A DNA stretch of 11,710 bases from the NCBI GenBank assembly GCA_021828225.1, contig JAKASH010000042.1:1-11710 (forward strand), in the 5' to 3' direction. The position numbers and the translations under genes were made by a program. Shown here piece after piece: positions 6,956 to 11,710 of the stretch. The DNA comes from Acidobacteriota bacterium (GTDB lineage Bacteria > Acidobacteriota > Terriglobia > UBA7540). Under the pieces are notes generated by a model, which did no database searches, was not told the DNA's origin, and saw nothing but the letters and a program-made list of their open reading frames with translations. Numbering within the stretch: position 1 is the stretch's first letter; every line of letters starts with the position of its first letter.

Positions 6956-8770
6956 TCAACTCCAAAAACGCAATAGGACTGCAGGGAACAGCCGTCCCCT
7001 GTTCATCAGAAACTGTTCAACGATCGGGCCAAGCGACAACGCAGGGAAGAACGTCAAGGCCCCGACGATTAGGATCGTCGCCACGAGCAAACATACCCAC
7101 AGCGCCCCGTGCGTCGGAAGCGTTCCGCTGGTGACAGGGACTTTCTTCTTTGCCGCCAAGCTTCCAGACACTGCGAGGGCAGGAAGAATGAATCCGAAAC
7201 GGCCAATCAGCATCGCTAAGCCAAGTAGGAGGTTGTACCAGGGAGTATTGGCGTTGAGGCCAGCAAAGGCGCTGCCATTGTTTTCCGAAGCGCTCGAAAA
7301 GGCGTAAAGAATCTCGCTCAAACCGTGCGGACCGGTATTGGCAAGATTGGCGGTGGTTGGGCCGGGTGGATTCCAGTAGCTATGGGCTGGAAGTCGAGTT
7401 ATCGAGCTTATGGAGGCAAACACAAGAATCGAGAAGGCCGTGACAATAATTGCTATCATGGCCATTTTCACCTCCTTTTGCCCAATTTTCTTGCCGAGGT
7501 ACTCAGGCGTTCTACCCACCATGAGGCCGGCAATGAAGACTCCTACGATGGCGTACAACAAGATGCCGTATAAGCCGGACCCGACACCGCCAAAAATTAC
7601 CTCATCAGTCTGCAAGTTGAACATCGGGACCATGCCGCCGATGGGCGTGTAGCTGTCGAACATGCTGTTGACCGCTCCACAACTGGCGTTTGTCGTCGCG
7701 ACCGTAAAGAGAACGGAGCCAGGGATGCCGAACCGTACTTCCTTGCCTTCCACGTTCCCTCCCGGCTGCGTTCGAGTGGGAGAGGTCTCCACGCCTAAAT
7801 GTGCAAGAATGGGATTTCCCCTCTGCTCGGCGGAGTAGCAGATAAAAACCCCGGCAAAGAACAGCACCGACATCGCGGCAAACAGCGCCCAACCTTGCCG
7901 CGTGTCTCCCACCATCTTTCCAAACGTATAAGTTAGTCCCGAAGAGATCGCCAGGATCGACAGAATCTCAACGAAGTTGGTAAGGGGAGTGGGGTTCTCA
8001 AACGGATGGGCCGAGTTGGCGTTAAAAAAGCCCCCGCCGTTGGTGCCCAGCATCTTGATAGCTTCCTGGTCGGCTACCGGACCAACCGCGATTGTCTGAG
8101 TGGCTCCTTGCAGCGTGGTGGCCTTCTGGTATGCCTTTAGTGTTTGGGGAACGCCGCGAGCGCACAGGAAGAGCGCAAACACAAACGAGAGGGGCAAGAG
8201 CACGTACACCGTGCCACGCGTTAGGTCCACCCAGAAGTTGCCGATGGTATTTGCCTGCTTGCGCGCGAACCCACGAATGAGCGCAATCGCTACCGCAATA
8301 CCCGCTGCGGCAGAGACAAAATTCTGGACGGTCAATGCTACCATTTGGACGAAATAGCTGAGCGTGGTCTCACCGCCGTAAGACTGCCAGTTCGTGTTGG
8401 TCATGAAACTCACAGCAGTATTGAAAGCAAGGTCCGGCGTCATCGGCGTGGCGTTGTCTGGTGCGCGGCCGGTGCCGAAGCCCATGGGATTGACAGGAAG
8501 AAACCCTTGCAGCCGTTGGACGAAGTACACGACCAGGAAACTGACCAGGCTGAAAGCGAGGACCGACGCCGCGTACTGCGTCCAGCGTTGCTCCGTGTCC
8601 TCGCGAATGCCACAAACCCTGTAAATCAGACTCTCCAACGGGCGCAAGACAGGATGTAAGAAGGTACGCTTGCCTTCGAAAACGTGTGCCATGAAGAGCC
8701 CGAGGGGCTTTGTGAGCGCCAACAAAATGAAAAAAAACACCAGAATGTATAGAACGCCACTCGGCGTCAT
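6956..8770 (-). CDS. kdpA: Potassium-transporting ATPase KdpA subunit (K+ channel-like)
   Basis: 604 residues, slightly longer than E. coli KdpA (557). It is the K+-selective membrane subunit, related to the SKT/Trk channel superfamily. The four filter-loop regions are recognisable: [11 protein letters not shown] (124-134); [20 protein letters not shown] (242-261); [20 protein letters not shown] (359-378); and [16 protein letters not shown] (498-513). About ten hydrophobic segments are spread along the chain. The ATG at 8770 has GGGAGG 5 nt upstream, and the gene follows kdpF after 11 bp. Residues around 314-346 ([13 protein letters not shown] and following, up to EGKEVRFG) form the usual conserved stretch before loop III. 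Confidence 0.98.
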   Translation of the reverse strand: MTPSGVLYILVFFFILLALTKPLGLFMAHVFEGKRTFLHPVLRPLESLIYRVCGIREDTEQRWTQYAASVLAFSLVSFLVVYFVQRLQGFLPVNPMGFGTGRAPDNATPMTPDLAFNTAVSFMTNTNWQSYGGETTLSYFVQMVALTVQNFVSAAAGIAVAIALIRGFARKQANTIGNFWVDLTRGTVYVLLPLSFVFALFLCARGVPQTLKAYQKATTLQGATQTIAVGPVADQEAIKMLGTNGGGFFNANSAHPFENPTPLTNFVEILSILAISSGLTYTFGKMVGDTRQGWALFAAMSVLFFAGVFICYSAEQRGNPILAHLGVETSPTRTQPGGNVEGKEVRFGIPGSVLFTVATTNASCGAVNSMFDSYTPIGGMVPMFNLQTDEVIFGGVGSGLYGILLYAIVGVFIAGLMVGRTPEYLGKKIGQKEVKMAMIAIIVTAFSILVFASISSITRLPAHSYWNPPGPTTANLANTGPHGLSEILYAFSSASENNGSAFAGLNANTPWYNLLLGLAMLIGRFGFILPALAVSGSLAAKKKVPVTSGTLPTHGALWVCLLVATILIVGALTFFPALSLGPIVEQFLMNRGRLFPAVLLRFWS

Positions 8771-8781
8771 ATGTGCCTCCC

Positions 8782-8865
8782 TCAGAACCGCTCCGGGTGT
8801 AGAAGCGCGTAAGTCAAATAACCGAGCAGGAAAATCGCGATGATTCCGGAAATGATGTAAGCCAC
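8782..8865 (-). CDS. kdpF: KdpF, small subunit of the potassium-transporting ATPase
   Basis: A 27-residue reading frame starting with GTG at 8865 and ending with TGA at 8784-8782, too short for most gene callers. The peptide begins (M)AYIISGIIAIF and ends LLHPERF. It is one hydrophobic helix followed by the 'L.P.RF' tail that marks KdpF (the E. coli protein has 29 residues). KdpF binds within the membrane part of the complex and stabilises it. AAGGGGGG lies 7 nt upstream, overlapping the stop of the preceding miniprotein. It sits 11 bp before kdpA, exactly where kdpF is expected. Confidence 0.9.
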   Translation of the reverse strand: MAYIISGIIAIFLLGYLTYALLHPERF

Positions 8866-8872
8866 GTTATTT

Positions 8873-8880
8873 CCCCCCTT
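8873..8880 (-). promoter_or_regulatory. Ribosome binding site for kdpF
   Basis: AAGGGGGG, 7 nt before the GTG at 8865, overlapping the miniprotein stop codon (8880-8882). It is the main evidence for the GTG start, as no ATG is available in this short frame. Confidence 0.65.
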
Positions 8881-8963
8881 CAGAGCCGGTCGAAGGCCTT
8901 AGTGCAGGCCCAGCAAACGACAAAAAATAGCACTCCAATGCACAGGTAAAAGAGATCCAGCAT
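8880..8963 (-). CDS. 27-residue membrane miniprotein upstream of kdpF
   Basis: The frame starts at ATG 8963 and ends at TGA 8882-8880. The peptide begins MLDLFYLCIGV, continues as one strongly hydrophobic segment, and ends TKAFDRL. GGGAGGG lies 5 nt before the ATG, one of the best ribosome sites in the window. It overlaps the 3' end of the Usp-like gene by 65 bp in another frame, and its stop overlaps the kdpF ribosome site, so the three are translationally linked. The length equals that of KdpF here, and both have one helix and a short polar tail, but I see no sequence match between them. I recall similar short frames ending in 'DRL' near kdpF in other bacteria, which would argue for a real, usually unannotated Kdp accessory peptide; that is memory, not a search. 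Function unknown. Confidence 0.7.
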   Translation of the reverse strand: MLDLFYLCIGVLFFVVCWACTKAFDRL

Positions 8964-9450
8964 GACCGCCCTCCCAATTTTCAGTAAGAACAACCTCGTG
9001 CCCCTCAGACCGCAGGCTCGCCGCCAGTCTGGTTGCCGCGGTGGGCCATATTCGCCGCTTGCCACCGATAAAAACCAGAGAGTGGGGACTCAGAATTTTC
9101 TTGAATGCCCCGCACGGGTTCCTGCAGTTACATATCAAGACGTTAATTTCTGATTTTATCCCAGCATTACTCGCGAGTGCAGCAAACTGTCGTTCAGTGA
9201 AGGCCACGGAAACGGGCGGTTGAGTGAGCGGAAAGGCAAATGGCACACTTCGAAGAACTATCAACCTGATGTGCACGTTCAGATTGCGGGCGAGATTCCC
9301 TGCGGCTTGCAGGGCGTGCCGGGTGGCTTCGTAAGTGGTAAAAACCACGTTGACCTCGAAATACCGTGCCGGGCCCACTCCTGATTGCCTGTCAGAGCCT
9401 GCCACCTGGATTCTCGACTGCACGAGGTGCCTTTCTTCCTGGCTGCTCAT
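8899..9450 (-). CDS. Usp-like protein encoded between kdpE and kdpF
   Basis: 183 residues. After a variable N-terminal tail (1-28), residues 30-160 show a universal-stress-protein-like alternation: a beta strand EVNVVFTTYEATRHALQAA (32-50), a helix, IRLIVLRSVP (61-70), a helix with TERQFAALA, INVLICNCR (102-110), then LVFIGGKRRIWPTAATRLAA (125-144). The usual Usp nucleotide motif G-x2-G-x9-G(S/T) is not conserved; GGKRRIWPTAA takes its place, so ATP binding is doubtful. No membrane segment is convincing. It is the first gene after the presumed KdpE operator and lies between the regulators and the pump, so a regulatory or pump-associated role is likely but inferred. The ribosome site is weak (GGGG, 7-8 nt upstream). 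The C-terminal coding region overlaps the downstream miniprotein. Confidence 0.7.
   Translation of the reverse strand: MSSQEERHLVQSRIQVAGSDRQSGVGPARYFEVNVVFTTYEATRHALQAAGNLARNLNVHIRLIVLRSVPFAFPLTQPPVSVAFTERQFAALASNAGIKSEINVLICNCRNPCGAFKKILSPHSLVFIGGKRRIWPTAATRLAASLRSEGHEVVLTENWEGGHAGSLLPVHWSAIFCRLLGLH
8969..8975 (-). promoter_or_regulatory. Ribosome binding site for the 27-residue miniprotein
   Basis: GGGAGGG with a 5-nt spacer to the ATG at 8963. It lies inside the Usp-like coding region, so the miniprotein would be started within the upstream gene. It is the strongest single argument that the short frame is translated. Confidence 0.6.
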
Positions 9451-9467
9451 TTACTACCCCGGAACTC

Positions 9468-9473
9468 AAGATA
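9468..9473 (-). promoter_or_regulatory. Candidate -10 element for the kdp pump genes
   Basis: TATCTT on the minus strand, about 18 bp upstream of the Usp-like ATG and 22 bp downstream of the innermost operator repeat unit. The -35 position (TGCCTT or ATGCCT) is poor, as expected for a promoter that depends on an OmpR-family activator. Only sequence resemblance supports it. Confidence 0.4.
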
Positions 9474-9493
9474 GCCGGGTGAGCGTCAGGAAG

Positions 9494-9523
9494 GCATAAA
9501 GAGGTTATAAAGAATTTATAAAG
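9494..9523 (-). promoter_or_regulatory. Triple TTTATA direct repeat, likely KdpE operator
   Basis: Three copies of CTTTAT(A/G) on the minus strand, with ATAAAG on the plus strand starting at 9496, 9507 and 9518, so the spacing is exactly 11 bp. OmpR/PhoB-family regulators bind tandem half-sites at about one helical turn, and the E. coli KdpE site is T-rich with TTTATA/TTTACA-like halves. It lies between the kdpE stop and the first gene of the pump block, just ahead of a weak promoter. Three rather than two half-sites suggest room for more than one dimer. Confidence 0.7.
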
Positions 9524-9544
9524 GAAGGACTTGAGAACGGAAAA

Positions 9545-10246
9545 TCATTTATCTGGCAGGCTGAAGCGGTAGCCAACCCACGGCTCGGTGAGCAGATATC
9601 TTGGGTTTGATGGTAGAGGCTCGATTTTCTTGCGAAGCTGGTTGATGAAGACTCTCAGATATTCAGTTTCGTCGCCGTAATCCGGCCCCCAGACGGCCTG
9701 CAGAAGCTCCCGGTGGGGGATAACGCGGTTCGGGTGCATTACGAGATAGACCAGAAGGTCAAATTCTTTCGGGGTTAGTCGGTACTCCCGGTGAACGGTC
9801 TGAACGCGGCGAGTTTCGAAATCAATCTCGGCTGTGCCCAGGTCGATCCGGTGCAAATTGAGTCCCGCCGCTGACGTTCGGCGGAGCGCGGCCCGAATTC
9901 GAGCAAGAAGTTCCGGTGTGCTGAAAGGCTTGGTCACATAGTCATCCGCCCCGGCATCGAGAGCCTTCACCTTGTCCGCTTCTGAGCTGCGCACGGTGAG
10001 CATGATGATGGCAAGGTCCGAGCCCCGCCCGCCCTGGCGGATAGCCCTGCAGGTTTCGATACCGTCCATTTCCGGCATGTTCATGTCTAGTAGAACTAAG
10101 TTGAAACTTCCTTTCGACAGGTCCTCCAACGCCTGCGTGCCGTTGCGGACGTCACTCACCTCGTAACCATGTGCCGTGAGCGTGGTTCGCATCACGCGAC
10201 GGATCTGCGGGTCATCATCCACGACGAGTATCGAGCCTGCACTCAT
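9545..10246 (-). CDS. kdpE: KdpE response regulator (OmpR/PhoB family)
   Basis: 233 residues. The receiver domain (about 5-118) has the acidic pocket VVDDD (8-12), phospho-acceptor D54 in LLDMNMPEMDG, T84 and K106 in TKPF. The C-terminal winged-helix DNA-binding domain (about 132-230) has RLTPKEFDLL, the KdpE-like stretch AVWGPDYGDETEYLRVFINQ and the wing EPWVGYRF. It should be phosphorylated by the kinase encoded just upstream and activate the pump genes. Its start ATG overlaps the kinase stop (ATGA, 4 bp), a sign of tight translational coupling. The matching operator-like repeat lies 21-50 bp past its stop. Confidence 0.95.
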   Translation of the reverse strand: MSAGSILVVDDDPQIRRVMRTTLTAHGYEVSDVRNGTQALEDLSKGSFNLVLLDMNMPEMDGIETCRAIRQGGRGSDLAIIMLTVRSSEADKVKALDAGADDYVTKPFSTPELLARIRAALRRTSAAGLNLHRIDLGTAEIDFETRRVQTVHREYRLTPKEFDLLVYLVMHPNRVIPHRELLQAVWGPDYGDETEYLRVFINQLRKKIEPLPSNPRYLLTEPWVGYRFSLPDK

Positions 10247-11691
10247 CCTCTGTTTCCCTCACTTGCGGCCGGCAATGAAATGCTTATCTCGGATCCTTTC
10301 TCGGAACTGCTGCTGACCCAGATGCTTCCTCCATGTGCATGCAAAATTTGCCGGGCAATCGCCAGTCCCATACCTGTGCCTGTAATTTCGGAGCGAACGT
10401 TGGAACCGCGATAGAATTTTTCGAAAATGCGAGGCTGATCCGTTTCGGGTATCCCTGCCCCCTGATCTCGAACGGTAATGACAACGCTATTCCCGTCGGC
10501 TGCTGCCCGGATGCATATGGAAGATCTCGGCGGGGAATATTTTAGAGCGTTGTCGATAACCTGCCGAATCGCTAGTTCCAGGAGTTCGATGTCAGCTTCG
10601 ATCAGGGGCAAGTGAGAGTCGACCTGAACATCGAGAGTTATGCCTTCCGTGAGCGGACACAGATGCTCGCGAACCGTCGGCAGAAGATTCTGTACCTGGC
10701 ATAATTTCTTATTCAGCTCAATTTCGCCTGCTTCAATTCGAGCCATCTGGATGGCTTCAGTTACAAGCCGTGCCAAGCGATCAGATTCCTCATTCACGAC
10801 GGTGACCAGCTCGCGTTCCTGTTCGGCGCTGTGGGCGGAATCGAGCAGCAAGGCGCTGGCGGCGGCCTTGATTGACGTAAGCGGCGTCTTGAATTCGTGG
10901 GCAATCGCGTCCAGCAGCGTCGATTTCAGCTCTTCGCTTCGGCGCGCGGCTTCCGCCTGGCTGGCGGCCTCCTGCCCGCGCACTTTTTCCAGACCAATGG
11001 CGACAAGGTTCGAAATGGCCTGCAAAGCGCTATCCGAAAGCAGGCAGCCGCTGATTCCCAGGCTGGCAATGGGCTTACCGCCGAGATGGATCGAGGTTAC
11101 CGTTGTGCAGGAAGGCTCGTCACGAAAAAGTGTTCCGAGCACGGCAGCCTGACGCAGCCTTTCGTCGATGCCGGGCATGTCGGCCGGCCCTGCACGGTAG
11201 ATTTCATCCGTATCCCGCACATAGAGAGCGACAGAGGGAAATTCAAAGATCCGCGCAATCTCGATGGCGAATTGCCTGGGAGCTTTCCGATTGGCCTCCG
11301 TCAGCAGGATCGCGCGGCTCAATGCGTAGAGCCTCTCTGTATCCTGCCGGCGTTCGAGAGCCTCCTGAGCCTGATGTTGGGCTCGAGCCGAAAGCTGGCT
11401 GGCGATAATTGAAGTGGCCAGAAATGCAAAAAGCGCCACCCAGTTCCGTGAGTCAGCAATTGTAAGCGTGCCAACCGGCGGCAGGAAAAAGTAGTTGAAA
11501 CAGAGCATAGCTGCGACGGAGGCTACCGTGGCCCCCCGCAGACCCCAAGTTGTAGCAATCACTAGAACGGCGATCAGGTATGTGAAGCCTGCCGTCGTCG
11601 CATTCACCGGAACCAGATGAAGACAGAGAAAGGTGATTGCGGCAATAATTCCCAGAATCGCAGCTAAACGAATCTTTCCTTTGATGCTCAT
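10243..11691 (-). CDS. KdpD-type membrane sensor histidine kinase lacking the N-terminal KdpD/Usp module in this window
   Basis: 482 residues from the ATG at 11691. Residues 8-100 contain about four membrane segments with the DUF4118-like layout of KdpD (FTYLIAVLVIATTWGLRGAT, NYFFLPPVGTLTI). Residues about 118-240 look like a GAF domain. A helical linker leads to the HisKA domain with DAIAHEFKTPLTSIKAA and H265. The ATPase domain has N381 in VIDNALKYSPP, DQGAGIP (409-415), IFEKFYRG (422-429) and GTGMGLAI (437-444). It should sense K+ stress and phosphorylate KdpE. The start is not certain: there is no good ribosome site, and the frame stays open to the window edge at 11710 (codons for PASDRH precede the Met), so more N-terminal sequence could exist. 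If the ATG is right, the kinase is only the C-terminal half of a classical KdpD (about 890 residues in E. coli). Confidence 0.9.
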   Translation of the reverse strand: MSIKGKIRLAAILGIIAAITFLCLHLVPVNATTAGFTYLIAVLVIATTWGLRGATVASVAAMLCFNYFFLPPVGTLTIADSRNWVALFAFLATSIIASQLSARAQHQAQEALERRQDTERLYALSRAILLTEANRKAPRQFAIEIARIFEFPSVALYVRDTDEIYRAGPADMPGIDERLRQAAVLGTLFRDEPSCTTVTSIHLGGKPIASLGISGCLLSDSALQAISNLVAIGLEKVRGQEAASQAEAARRSEELKSTLLDAIAHEFKTPLTSIKAAASALLLDSAHSAEQERELVTVVNEESDRLARLVTEAIQMARIEAGEIELNKKLCQVQNLLPTVREHLCPLTEGITLDVQVDSHLPLIEADIELLELAIRQVIDNALKYSPPRSSICIRAAADGNSVVITVRDQGAGIPETDQPRIFEKFYRGSNVRSEITGTGMGLAIARQILHAHGGSIWVSSSSEKGSEISISLPAASEGNRG

Positions 11692-11710
11692 ATGACGATC
11701 GGAAGCCGGT

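Noticed and set aside
10640..11152. 170-residue plus-strand open frame antisense to the histidine kinase
   Set aside because: Ser/Ala/Arg-rich shadow of the kinase and GAF-region codons; no motif.

Overview
This window carries a high-affinity potassium-uptake (Kdp) locus, with every kdp gene on the minus strand. Reading 5'->3' along that strand (right to left in window coordinates) the order is: a KdpD-type histidine kinase that lacks the usual cytoplasmic N-terminal module inside this window (10243-11691); KdpE (9545-10246, ATGA overlap); a short intergenic region with a triple direct repeat that looks like a KdpE operator plus promoter (9451-9544); a Usp-like protein (8899-9450); an unlisted 27-residue membrane miniprotein (8880-8963); KdpF (8782-8865, GTG start); KdpA (6956-8770); KdpB (4840-6951); KdpC (4248-4829, GTG start); an outer-membrane beta-barrel porin (2862-4025); and two tandem stand-alone proteins with the KdpD N-terminal fold (1495-2619 and 348-1484). 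At the left edge the plus strand carries the C-terminal end of an IS630-type transposase (1-196), convergent with the kdp locus.

The porin with a Sec-type signal peptide shows a two-membrane (Gram-negative) organism. The separated KdpD modules, the Usp-like gene and the porin next to kdpC fit what I remember of Acidobacteriota genomes, but that assignment is inference; no ribosomal or other marker gene is present.

How the parts should work together: KdpFABC is the ATP-driven K+ pump of the inner membrane. KdpA has the four filter loops, KdpB the P-type ATPase motifs, KdpC the C-terminal conserved block, and KdpF a single membrane segment. The kinase and KdpE form the two-component system that would switch the pump on when K+ is scarce. 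The three TTTATA-like repeats at exact 11-bp spacing just upstream of the pump genes are the likely KdpE target. The porin could supply K+ across the outer membrane.

The most notable point is the sensor. The ATP-binding KdpD/Usp input module is absent from the visible part of the kinase but present twice, as separate genes at the far end of the locus. One copy is canonical; the other has a changed Walker B region. The kinase frame stays open to the window edge, so the claim that the sensor is split needs the sequence upstream of position 11710. Within the pump block the genes are packed with gaps of 4-14 bp. The porin and the kdpD-like pair are set off by gaps of 222 and 242 bp that contain hairpins, which suggests separate transcriptional control of these parts.
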